Positions 1 to 6,153 of a stretch of 11,104 nt of DNA are shown one piece after another. The stretch covers positions 1 to 11,104 of the forward strand of contig JARYMO010000029.1 of assembly GCA_029907055.1 (NCBI GenBank), written 5' to 3'. The stretch's first letter is position 1, and each line of letters begins with the position of its first letter. The translations under genes were made by a program, and so were the position numbers. Source of the stretch: Syntrophomonadaceae bacterium. Lineage in GTDB: Bacteria; Bacillota; Syntrophomonadia; Syntrophomonadales; Syntrophothermaceae. The notes under the pieces were generated by a model. The model was not told the origin of the DNA and ran no database searches. It saw only the letters and a list, made by a program, of their open reading frames with translations.

Positions 1-1302
1 CAGCTCCACCCCGCCGTCTCCCTCCGCGCCCGGCAGCTCCTGCAGCAGGGCGTCCACCGCCGCGAAGGTCCTCCTGGCCGCGGCCGCCTCCTGGGCATAG
101 CCGACCGTGGCCTCTTCGTCCTCTGCCTCCTCCAACGGCAGCTCCTCCCGCCGCTCCAGGCTGTCCGCCAGCTCCAGCAGCCGCCGGTAACGCTCGCGCC
201 CCCTTCCCACCCGGGCCTGGTCCAGCAGGCGGCGCACCCGCCACACCGGCACTGCCTCCCCCCCGTTCCAGAAGCCGCGCGGGTCCGCTTCCCGCAGCAG
301 CACCAGCAGGGAACCGTCGCTGAAGTCGCTCCCCAGCCAGTCCAGCAGCGCGCGCAGCACCCTGCCCGGGCGGGTCATGGCTGCCGGGAAGCCCTCCAGC
401 ACCGTCAGGGGGACGCCCATCTGCTGGGCCAGGGCCTGGAAGGCCGCCACGTACTCCTCCGCCGCCCAGGCGACGGCCACCTGGTCGAAGGGAAGGCCCG
501 CCCCGTGCACCCTGCGCAGCACCTCGCGCGCCTCGTTCACCACCCCGTGCGCCGCGAACACCTCCACGCTCCCGTCCCCCACCGGGGGCGGCGCGCTGCC
601 CGCGTCCTCGGCCAGCCAGGCCAGGCGCTCCAGGTCGGTGGAAGGCGAACCCACGGCCCGGCCGCCGCTGCTCAGCCGGTACAGGTGCGGGCCGGCCAGC
701 AGCTCCAGCAGCTCCTGCTCCAGCGGGGTGAGGTCGAGGCAGTCCGACAGCAGGTAGAAGGCCTGCGCTGCGCCCGCCCTTCCCTCCCTGGCCGCCTCCA
801 GCGCCAGGGCGGTCAGCCCGGGGCCGTCCACCAGCCCCTGCTCCTGCAACCGGCGCTCGTACTCGGCCAGGATGCGGACCAGGTCCTCGCCCCGCGCCCG
901 CTCCTCGAAGCAGGTCGACTGCAGGGTGGCGCTGGTCAGCCCAACCCCCCGCAGCGCCTGCACCGCCTCGTGGATGGCGCTGACGAGGCCGGTGCCGTCC
1001 GCGTGCAACCGGTAGTACGCCAGCCCACCCTCCTCCTGCAGGCGGCGGCAGATGGCCTCCACCAGCCCGCGGGCCTCGCGCGGGCCCACGAAGCGCAGCC
1101 CGGTGCCTGCCAGCCCCGGCCCGGCCACCTCCATGGCCAGCCCCTGCGGGGTGGCTGCCCGCAGGTTGACCCAGCCCCCGAAGTCGCGGGCCAGGGTGTG
1201 CAGGGCCTCCCTGCCCACCGTCCACGACGGCACCAGCAGCACCTTCTCCTCCAGCCGGTGCCGCTGGCAGATGGCGTCGAGTTCCGCCAACAGGCTGTTC
1301 AT
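1..1302 (-). CDS. AddB-like PD-(D/E)XK exonuclease, N-terminal part (runs off left edge)
   Basis: An ATG at 1302 with GGAGG 8 bases upstream opens a frame of 434 codons that is still open at position 1, so the C-terminus is missing. The N-terminus (MNSLLAELDAICQR, then LLVPSWTVGREAL) and the central stretch (VEVFAAHGVVNEAREVLRRV, then LPFDQVAVAWAAEEY and MGVPLTVLEGFP) follow the pattern of AddB/RexB-type proteins, in which degenerate UvrD-like helicase domains precede a C-terminal RecB-family nuclease. In the family the protein works with a helicase-nuclease partner to process double-strand ends for recombination. I see no Walker A motif in the visible part. The nuclease motif and any Fe-S cysteines would lie outside the window, so nuclease activity cannot be confirmed. 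It is the last gene of a minus-strand series but is separated from DUF429 by a 542-base gap, so it may have its own promoter. Confidence 0.72.
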   Translation of the reverse strand, partial: MNSLLAELDAICQRHRLEEKVLLVPSWTVGREALHTLARDFGGWVNLRAATPQGLAMEVAGPGLAGTGLRFVGPREARGLVEAICRRLQEEGGLAYYRLHADGTGLVSAIHEAVQALRGVGLTSATLQSTCFEERARGEDLVRILAEYERRLQEQGLVDGPGLTALALEAAREGRAGAAQAFYLLSDCLDLTPLEQELLELLAGPHLYRLSSGGRAVGSPSTDLERLAWLAEDAGSAPPPVGDGSVEVFAAHGVVNEAREVLRRVHGAGLPFDQVAVAWAAEEYVAAFQALAQQMGVPLTVLEGFPAAMTRPGRVLRALLDWLGSDFSDGSLLVLLREADPRGFWNGGEAVPVWRVRRLLDQARVGRGRERYRRLLELADSLERREELPLEEAEDEEATVGYAQEAAAARRTFAAVDALLQELPGAEGDGGVEL

Positions 1303-1414
1303 GCGCTTCCCTCCGCTGTGCGGCGCGCAGTCACGCGCCGCCCCTGCCAACAACGGCCGTTCTCTGCCCAGCAGCCGCGCTCCCAGCGTCCGACCGCGAC
1401 CGCGGCATGAACGA

Positions 1415-1446
1415 CAGGGGGCCGCTACCCGCGGTAGCAGCCCCTG
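1415..1446. other. Long imperfect hairpin upstream of the AddB-like gene
   Basis: CAGGGG (1415-1420) pairs with CCCCTG (1441-1446). Inside this, GCTACC (1424-1429) pairs with GGTAGC (1433-1438) around a three-base loop, with one bulged G and one C/A mismatch between the two stems. It sits about 110 bases before the AddB-like start. There is no T-tract on either side, so it is not a standard intrinsic terminator. It could be a leader structure or a remnant of a mobile repeat. Confidence 0.5.
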
Positions 1447-1532
1447 GTACGGTCCCGGCCGCCATTCCTCTGTATCCCTGTTTCGCCCCCTTGCCCCGGA
1501 AATCCTGCCGCCACCGGGCTGCCCGCAGCGCC

Positions 1533-1561
1533 TGGAACAAGGGGACGCTCTTTTTGTTTCA
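1533..1561 (+). repeat. 29-base repeat, copy 1 (forward)
   Basis: The family consensus is an arm TGAAACAA, a 13-base middle starting GGGGACGCTC, and an arm TTGTTTCA. The arms are perfect reverse complements of each other. Forward here means GGGGACGCTC reads on the plus strand. This copy has one change in the left arm (TGG instead of TGA). It lies four bases from copy 2 in the same orientation. Confidence 0.9.
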
Positions 1562-1565
1562 CCCC

Positions 1566-1594
1566 TGAAACGCGGGGACGCTCTTCTTGTTTCA
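1566..1594 (+). repeat. 29-base repeat, copy 2 (forward)
   Basis: The left arm is TGAAACGC and the right arm CTTGTTTCA. The core GGGGACGCTCTT is intact. This is the most diverged of the well-preserved copies on the left side, and it sits in a direct pair with copy 1. Confidence 0.88.
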
Positions 1595-1622
1595 TCGGTG
1601 GCACCAGCTGATGCTCTCCCGG

Positions 1623-1651
1623 TGAAACAAGGGGACGCTCTTTTCGTTTCA
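1623..1651 (+). repeat. 29-base repeat, copy 3 (forward)
   Basis: Left arm TGAAACAA, right arm TTCGTTTCA, core unchanged. It is identical over all 29 bases to copy 4, and to copies 9 and 10 read on the other strand. It follows copy 2 after 28 bases. Confidence 0.92.
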
Positions 1652-1828
1652 CCCGCCCCCTTGGAGCTGGGGAGGCCCGCCTGCGACCTGTAGCGGCGCA
1701 GCGGAGCCTTCCCGCCGCCTGCAATGCGGAGGGCCGCCGGGGGCAGGACCGTCGGTTTTTTCTGGGGCACGGCGCACCCAGGGAACGGGGCTGCCGCAAC
1801 GGAGAAGGGGTCTCGCAGGGAGCACGGG

Positions 1829-1846
1829 GAGCGGCGGCTGCCGCTC
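1829..1846 (-). terminator. Possible hairpin terminator of the DUF429 gene
   Basis: Read on the minus strand, GAGCGGC and GCCGCTC form a 7-bp stem with a four-base loop. The stem begins inside the TGA stop codon of the DUF429 gene. No U-tract follows, so termination is plausible from position and stability but not shown. Confidence 0.35.
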
Positions 1847-2510
1847 AGTGCCGGTGGGGGTCGAGGACGTAGAAGGGCCCGCGCCCACGCCGGTTGCCGG
1901 CGTAGTCGGGGAGTTTCAGCAGGCAGCCAGGGCGCAGGTGGTAGAGCATGCCCACCGTGGCGCACACCAGGGCGTCCAGCGCGCCGTCGCTGACCAGCGC
2001 GGGCGGTTCCGGTGGCACTGCGGGGCGCAGGCCGAAGTGGGCGCACCACAGTTCCCACAGCCGCGCCGCCGCCCCCTGGTCCGGCTTGTAGGCGCGCACC
2101 AGGCCCAGGGCGCCGGGGTGGTGCAGGTGCAGGAAGAAGTACAGGCAGGAGCGGGGGTGGGTCTCCAGGATGGTGCCCACCGACGGCGCCAGCAGCTCCG
2201 CCAGCTGCCTGCCCCGCACCGGCACCGCCATCAGCGAGTTCTGTGACGCCACCCAGGGCATGAACTCGGCCGGCAGCAGGTTGCGCAGGCAGATGTCGGA
2301 CTCGCGAAACCCGTTCTCGTCCGCCGGCGACCAGGTGAGCTGGGCGTCGAGCACCGCGGCGCGCACCTCGCGGTCCTCGGCCATCTCGGCAATGGCCGTC
2401 AGGCTCAGGCCGCTCTGCGGGGGTTGCCAGGCCGGCCGCCCCTCGCCGTCCACCTCCAGCAGGCAGGTCCAGGTGTTCTTCGCCCCCGCGATGTCAACTC
2501 CCAGGTACAC
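1845..2510 (-). CDS. DUF429 domain protein (RNase H-like fold)
   Basis: This 221-residue protein shows the DUF429 pattern. GVDIAG lies near the N-terminus (Asp6). It is followed by VLDAQLTW (Asp55), ILETHPR (Glu116, His118) and DGALDALVCA (Asp175, Asp179). In this family the acidic residues lie where RNase H-fold nucleases bind metal, but no cellular role is established. The GTG start at 2510 is chosen because GGAGGGGAGG lies about ten bases upstream; the motif begins only four residues later, so little could be missing. It lies 176 bases downstream of the primase-like gene in the same direction, with a possible terminator between. A hairpin overlaps its stop codon. Family membership is well supported; nuclease function is inference. 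Confidence 0.85.
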   Translation of the reverse strand: MYLGVDIAGAKNTWTCLLEVDGEGRPAWQPPQSGLSLTAIAEMAEDREVRAAVLDAQLTWSPADENGFRESDICLRNLLPAEFMPWVASQNSLMAVPVRGRQLAELLAPSVGTILETHPRSCLYFFLHLHHPGALGLVRAYKPDQGAAARLWELWCAHFGLRPAVPPEPPALVSDGALDALVCATVGMLYHLRPGCLLKLPDYAGNRRGRGPFYVLDPHRH

Positions 2511-2617
2511 TGGTGTGTCGCCTCCCCTCCACCCCTCGCCGCGGCCGGCAGCCGCGCCGGCAACTCTTTGCAGCCCAGCGCCGCCTCTCGCATGTCCGCT
2601 GGCGTCATTATCCCGAA

Positions 2618-2642
2618 ACCCGGGCCTGGCAGCCAGCCGGGT
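2618..2642 (-). terminator. Possible intrinsic terminator after the primase-like gene
   Basis: On the minus strand ACCCGG pairs with CCGGGT and, inside it, CTGG pairs with CCAG around a CTG loop, with a two-base GC bulge. It is followed by TTT and lies about 45 bases after the primase-like stop codon. The U-tract is short, so some read-through into DUF429 is possible. Confidence 0.45.
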
Positions 2643-2686
2643 CTGCCCCCCGCCGGATCCACCGCCCGCGGTGCCAGGGCTGCCTG

Positions 2687-3271
2687 CTAGCCTGCGCCCC
2701 CGAACACCCGGCGGTGCACGGCTTCGAGCTGGGCCTGGCGGTCCTCGATGACCGTCCGCCCCTCCAGCACCTGCCCAGTCATGACGAAGTAGCGGCCGCG
2801 GTCATACATCTCCACCTCGCCGTCGGCCCAGGGCCTACGGTTGCCCGGCCCTGACAGCCGGCCACGCAGGATGATGTGCAGCCCGCGGCCGCTCACCGAA
2901 AGCTCGCTGTAAGAACTCAGGGTCTCCAGGAACTCCCGTCCCCAGGCGGCGATGTCGCCGGTGGCCGGGTCACGGCAGCTGTCCAGGTCAATGCCGCAGT
3001 AGGGGTCTCCTGCGGTGAACACGAACCCCACGCCGTCGAAGTGGCCTTCGGAGGCCCGCGCCACCGCCTCGGCGAAGCTGCCCCAGGTGCCGGGGTCGTT
3101 CACCCGCGCCATGGCGCGCGCCGTCCGCCGCGGGTTGAACGGCAGCTTGGTCAGCCTTCCGCTCCTGCTGGGCCGGCCGTAGGCCCAGCAGACCCACTGC
3201 GGCAGCGCCTTGAGTTCCTCCGGTATGTTGGCCAGGGTCCGGATCCAGGCCTCGCTCCCGGCTGGCTGCAT
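2687..3271 (-). CDS. Stand-alone primase-polymerase (AEP, NrS-1 polymerase-like) domain
   Basis: This 194-residue protein reads as a single archaeo-eukaryotic primase domain. The family opening IPEELKALPQWVCW is at residues 16-29 and KLPFNPR at 42-48. The first catalytic acid motif GIDLD is at 93-97 (Asp95, Asp97). SGRGLHIIL (127-135, His132) would bind nucleotide. VEMYDRGRYFVMTG (153-166) corresponds to the third motif. Such domains make primers or copy DNA in phage, plasmid and mobile-element replication, and are normally fused to a D5-type helicase. Here the protein stops soon after the domain, at FGGAG, and no helicase gene is in the window. The ATG at 3271 has AGGAGG 12 bases upstream. 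It lies 37 bases downstream of the archaemetzincin gene. It may be a domesticated mobile-element remnant or a small repair polymerase. Confidence 0.8.
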   Translation of the reverse strand: MQPAGSEAWIRTLANIPEELKALPQWVCWAYGRPSRSGRLTKLPFNPRRTARAMARVNDPGTWGSFAEAVARASEGHFDGVGFVFTAGDPYCGIDLDSCRDPATGDIAAWGREFLETLSSYSELSVSGRGLHIILRGRLSGPGNRRPWADGEVEMYDRGRYFVMTGQVLEGRTVIEDRQAQLEAVHRRVFGGAG

Positions 3272-3308
3272 GTGGGGTCGTCACCTCCTGCTGGCTACAC
3301 TCGGCTGG

Positions 3309-3818
3309 CTACAGCCGCCCCGCGCAGGCGGCGCACAGGCCGGGCCCCTTGAGGTCGGTGTCTTCCAGGCAGTTGGAGAAGTGCATCACACACCGCGGGT
3401 CCGGACAGTGGCCCAGCCCCAGGGTGTGCCCGATCTCGTGCACCGCCTCCTTCAAGGCGCGCTGGCGGAGCACCCCTTCCTGCTCCCCGCCGCGCGGGTG
3501 CAGCCGCGCCAGCGAGATGATGGCGGTGTCCGCGGTGGCCAGGCCGAAGACGAAGTTCATGCCTGGCACGAAGAGGTCGACGTCCACCACTCCCAGCAGC
3601 GTGCCGCCGTCTGCCGGACGGCCCAGCGCCAGCCGGGCCACCAGCAGGTCGGCCCGGTACTGGCAGCGGCGGCCGTCCCAGGCCATGTGCTCAGGCTCCA
3701 CCGGCGCCGCCACCCGGCAGGGCAGGCGGTAGACGCCCTCCAGCCCGGCGGCGAGGAATTCCAGCAGCTCGCCGGGGATGTCGCCTATCGGCTGCAGGAC
3801 AATGCACCTCCTGGCCAC
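3309..3818 (-). CDS. amzA: Archaemetzincin-type zinc metallopeptidase (M54 family)
   Basis: The protein is about 169 residues from a GTG at 3818, which has AGGAGG ten bases upstream. The frame is open further upstream to 3920, but that extension is low-complexity and has no better start. RCIVLQPIGDIP at the N-terminus is the usual family opening. The active-site motif HEIGHTLGLGH is at about residues 127-137, with His127, His131 and His137 as zinc ligands and Glu128 as the general base. CPDPRCVM follows (Cys138, Cys143, Met145), and CAAC near the end (Cys162, Cys165) completes a four-cysteine second zinc site. No signal peptide is visible, so it should be cytoplasmic. The family is an aminopeptidase or peptidase of uncertain substrate, common in archaea and patchy in bacteria. 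It is the first gene of the minus-strand series leading to the primase-like gene. Confidence 0.9.
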   Translation of the reverse strand: MARRCIVLQPIGDIPGELLEFLAAGLEGVYRLPCRVAAPVEPEHMAWDGRRCQYRADLLVARLALGRPADGGTLLGVVDVDLFVPGMNFVFGLATADTAIISLARLHPRGGEQEGVLRQRALKEAVHEIGHTLGLGHCPDPRCVMHFSNCLEDTDLKGPGLCAACAGRL

Positions 3819-4071
3819 CGCTCCACCTCCTGCTGCCGCACCCTGCGTCCAAGGCCGCCTTGAACCACCGCGAAGGCCGGCAGGACTTCCCTTGGGGAAT
3901 CCGTGCGTACCGTCTACCAACGGGTGGGGAGAACAGCCGCGCCGGCTCCGCCGAGCGTGGGCGCGAGCGACGGGACGCAGGCTGATCGCGCATCACCGCG
4001 GGGCGCCTGTCTCTATTGTCTCAGCTTCCCCGGCGCCAGGCAATGCGGGCCCGCGCCCGGGAACGCCCTCC

Positions 4072-4100
4072 TGAAACAAGGGGACGCTCTTTTCGTTTCA
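4072..4100 (+). repeat. 29-base repeat, copy 4 (forward)
   Basis: It is identical to copy 3. Outside the arms it is flanked by C and G, which lengthens the self-complementary ends by one pair. It is the only intact copy in this gap. Confidence 0.92.
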
Positions 4101-4115
4101 GCCGGCGGCCCCCCG

Positions 4116-4143
4116 GGAAACAGGGGATCGCTCCTCCTGTGGC
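4116..4143 (+). repeat. Decayed copy of the 29-base repeat
   Basis: GGAAACAGGGGATCGCTC followed by CTCCTGTGGC keeps the general order of the repeat but has lost the perfect core and the right arm. It lies 15 bases after copy 4, which is the spacing seen in the other pairs. Read as an old, degenerated partner. Confidence 0.45.
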
Positions 4144-4241
4144 CCACTCCTGCCTGCGTCCGGGCCCGCACCTTTTCCCGCACCCACGGTAGGAATACGG
4201 GATTGGCGAACCGAATACGATACTCAGGAGGGGAGGTTGGA

Positions 4242-4255
4242 CTTCCCGCGGGAAG
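4242..4255 (+). promoter_or_regulatory. Palindrome overlapping the NfeD ribosome binding site
   Basis: CTTCCCGCGGGAAG is a perfect 14-base palindrome. As RNA it could fold into a 5-bp stem with a CGCG loop, with the right arm GGAAG forming part of the purine-rich ribosome binding site before the NfeD start. It could reduce translation or be an operator. Function is inference. Confidence 0.45.
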
Positions 4256-4261
4256 GGAGGG

Positions 4262-4723
4262 ATGAGCTTGGACTACGTTGCCTGGCTGGTCATCGCGCTG
4301 GCCTGCGGCATCATCGAAATGCTGACCCTGGGGTTCTGGTTCCTGTTCCTGGCCCTGGCCGCCCTGGCCATGAGCGGCGCGGTGGCCCTCGGCCTGGTGC
4401 CGGGCCTGACCGCACAGGTGCTGCTCTTCGGGGCGCTGACGGTGGCGCTTATCGTGTTCGCGCGGCCGCTGGCCATGCGGTTGTTCAAGACCCGCAATGT
4501 GCCCAGCAACGTCGACTCCATGGTGGGGATGACGGCGGTGGTGACCCGGGACATCGCCCCGCTGGACACCGGCCTGGTCAAGATCTACGGCGAGGTGTGG
4601 ACCGCCTACTCAGACCACTACATCCCCGCCGGGGCGCGGGTGGTCATCCGCCGGGTAGACGGCGTCAAGGTGTGGGTGGACCCGCTGGAACACGGTCCCG
4701 AGAAGCCCGGGCAGGACGAGTAA
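4262..4723 (+). CDS. NfeD-family membrane protein
   Basis: This short-form NfeD protein has 153 residues. Hydrophobic stretches at about 6-24, 26-45 and 49-68 give two or three membrane segments, including the typical IIEMLTLGFWFLF. The soluble OB-fold domain follows, from about residue 80 (SNVDSMVGMTAVV) to about 145 (VIRRVDGVKVWV). The family stabilises or acts with SPFH proteins in membrane microdomains, and the next gene, 16 bases downstream, is exactly such a partner. The ATG at 4262 has GGAAGG five bases upstream. A TTG two codons later at 4268 is better spaced from GGGAGG and cannot be excluded. Confidence 0.9.
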   Translation: MSLDYVAWLVIALACGIIEMLTLGFWFLFLALAALAMSGAVALGLVPGLTAQVLLFGALTVALIVFARPLAMRLFKTRNVPSNVDSMVGMTAVVTRDIAPLDTGLVKIYGEVWTAYSDHYIPAGARVVIRRVDGVKVWVDPLEHGPEKPGQDE

Positions 4724-4739
4724 TTGGGAGGTGACGTGA

Positions 4740-5747
4740 GTGGATTTCTGGACGTACCTGTTGCTGCTGTTCTTCCTCATTATCCTGTTCCGCTCCATCC
4801 GCATCATCCGCCAGTCGACGGTGGGCATCGTGGAGCGGCTGGGCAGGTTCCACGGCAAGGCCGAGCAGGGCATCAACATCATCGTGCCCTTCGTCGACCG
4901 TTTCCGCGCCATCGTTGACCTGCGCGAGCAGGTGGTGGACTTTCCGCCCCAGCCGGTCATCACCAAGGACAACGTGACCATGCAGATCGACACCGTGGTG
5001 TACTACCAGGTCACCGACGCTTTCCGCTACATCTACGAGATCGCCAATCCCCTGGCGGCCATCGAGAACCTCACCGCCACCACCCTGCGCAACATCGTGG
5101 GCGAGATGGAGTTGGACCAGACCCTGACCTCGCGCGACATCGTCAACAGCAAACTGCGCCAGGTGCTGGACGACGCCACCGACAAGTGGGGCATCAAGGT
5201 CAACCGGGTGGAGCTCAAGAACATCCTGCCCCCCACCGACATCCAGCAGGCGATGGAGAAGCAGATGCGCGCCGAGCGGGAGAAGCGCGAAGCGGTGCTG
5301 CGGGCCGAGGGGCAGAAGACGGCCGCCATCCTCACCGCCGAGGGCGAGAAGCAGGCCACCATCCTGAGGGCGGAGGCGGCCCGGGAATCGGCCATCCGCC
5401 AAGCGGAAGGGGTGCGCGAGTCCACCATCCTCAAGGCCGATGGCGAGGCCACGGCCATCCTCAAGGTGCAGCAGGCCTTCGCCGACAGCCTGCGCATGAT
5501 CCGGGAAGCCGGCGCCGACGACAAGGTCTTGGCCCTGAAGTCGCTGGAGGCCATCAAGGATGTGGCCAACGGGCAGGCCACCAAGATCATCATGCCGGCC
5601 GACCTGGCCGGCCTGGGCGGGGTGCTGGCGGCGCTGAGGGAAGCCTACGGCGGGGCCCCCGGCGGTGCCGCCCTCCCCGCCGCACACGTGGCGGCGCCGG
5701 CGCCGGTCGCCCCCGGGGCGCCCGCGGGGATGGGAGCGCCCGAGTAG
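4740..5747 (+). CDS. SPFH/Band 7 stomatin-like protein (QmcA/paraslipin type)
   Basis: The protein has 335 residues. A membrane anchor at about 4-22 is followed by the SPFH domain, with QSTVGIVERLGRFHGKAEQG, PFVDRF, a KDNVTMQIDTVVYYQV strand and a WGIKVNRVELKNILPP segment that closely tracks E. coli QmcA. A long coiled coil built on repeated RAEGxxxxAIL units runs from about 180 to 250, and an Ala/Pro/Gly-rich tail ends the protein. The family oligomerises at the inner membrane and scaffolds proteases and transporters. The GTG start at 4740 is preceded by GGGAGGTGA. It is the second gene of an operon with NfeD, the same pairing as qmcA and ybbJ in E. coli. Confidence 0.93.
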   Translation: MDFWTYLLLLFFLIILFRSIRIIRQSTVGIVERLGRFHGKAEQGINIIVPFVDRFRAIVDLREQVVDFPPQPVITKDNVTMQIDTVVYYQVTDAFRYIYEIANPLAAIENLTATTLRNIVGEMELDQTLTSRDIVNSKLRQVLDDATDKWGIKVNRVELKNILPPTDIQQAMEKQMRAEREKREAVLRAEGQKTAAILTAEGEKQATILRAEAARESAIRQAEGVRESTILKADGEATAILKVQQAFADSLRMIREAGADDKVLALKSLEAIKDVANGQATKIIMPADLAGLGGVLAALREAYGGAPGGAALPAAHVAAPAPVAPGAPAGMGAPE

Positions 5748-5907
5748 CAGGCAAAGTAACCGCGCGGGTCTCGGCGCTGGTCACGCGCAACGGAGACGGC
5801 CGAGGCGGGCAGAGGGATGCGCGTGGCCCGGGTCCCGAGGGGCATCCCCCTGTGGTGCCCGCGGACGGGCCAAGGGGAAATCCGCTTGAAGGAAACGAGT
5901 TCAGGTG

Positions 5908-5933
5908 GCGGAGCGGGCTGCGGCCCGCTCCGC
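5908..5933. terminator. Perfect 11-bp GC-rich hairpin after the stomatin gene
   Basis: GCGGAGCGGGC (5908-5918) pairs perfectly with GCCCGCTCCGC (5923-5933) around a TGCG loop. It lies 160 bases beyond the stomatin stop in a convergent gap. It lacks a T-tract on both strands, so if it ends transcription it does so without the canonical tail. A structured non-coding element is an alternative. Confidence 0.45.
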
Positions 5934-6073
5934 GCATGCTGGCGAACAGGAACGGCAAGGGGGCGCATGCCACGGGCGCCCTCTCGCGGGGCGCGCAGCG
6001 GGCGTGCTCTTGCTCGGCGGGCGCCGGGGACCGTAATCGCCCGCGCCAGGCAGGGAGTAGAAGGGCCACACGT

Positions 6074-6102
6074 TGAAACGGGAAGAGCGTCCCCTTGTTT
6101 CG
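6074..6102 (-). repeat. 29-base repeat, copy 5 (reverse)
   Basis: On the minus strand it reads CGAAACAA, the conserved core GGGGACGCTCTT, then CCCGTTTCA. It is the partner of copy 6, 22 bases away and in the same orientation. Confidence 0.88.
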
Positions 6103-6124
6103 CTGGGAGTGGACGGACCACCCC

Positions 6125-6153
6125 TGAAACAAAAAGAGCGTCCCCTTGTTTCA
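6125..6153 (-). repeat. 29-base repeat, copy 6 (reverse), carrying the DUF1232 stop codon
   Basis: This is a perfect consensus copy with fully complementary arms. The first three bases on the minus strand (6153-6151) are the TGA that ends the DUF1232 gene, so the repeat begins exactly at the stop codon. Confidence 0.93.

Larger units (their letters stand above)
1303..1844. other. 542-base gap with three repeat copies and a hairpin
   Basis: This stretch lies between the AddB-like start and the DUF429 stop. It holds three copies of the 29-base repeat (1533-1651) and a long imperfect hairpin (1415-1446). Several open frames cross it on both strands, but they run through the repeats, lack ribosome binding sites and have no recognisable protein pattern, so I call no gene. 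A run of six T at 1756-1761 has no convincing stem before it. Confidence 0.7.
3819..4261. other. 443-base divergent intergenic region
   Basis: The region lies between the archaemetzincin start and the NfeD start, so it must hold promoters for both directions. I find no pair of -35 and -10 boxes I would defend. It contains repeat copy 4, a decayed copy beside it and a palindrome over the NfeD ribosome binding site. No gene is seen. Confidence 0.65.
5748..6150. other. 403-base convergent intergenic region
   Basis: The region lies between the stomatin stop and the DUF1232 stop. It contains a strong GC-rich hairpin (5908-5933), a weaker 7-bp inverted repeat (6017-6023 with 6038-6044) and repeat copies 5 and 6. 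Open frames cross it but none has a ribosome binding site or a recognisable protein. I see no coding gene. Confidence 0.65.

Noticed and set aside
505..1410. Long plus-strand open frame opposite the AddB-like gene
   Set aside because: It is antisense to a gene with a clear family pattern, is rich in Gln, Arg, His and Pro, and has no ribosome binding site. Such frames are common by chance in very GC-rich DNA.
1533..1651. Three spaced short repeats as a possible CRISPR array
   Set aside because: Gaps between copies are 4 and 28 bases, the other copies are spread between genes, orientation varies between clusters, and no cas gene is present. This is a dispersed repeat, not an array.
1740..1762. 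Run of six T at 1756-1761 as an intrinsic terminator
   Set aside because: No stable stem lies directly upstream on either strand, and no gene ends there in the matching direction.
4665..5687. Long minus-strand open frame opposite the stomatin-like gene
   Set aside because: It is the reverse of a strongly conserved SPFH protein, and its product is low-complexity (Gly, His, Asp, Val) without family pattern.
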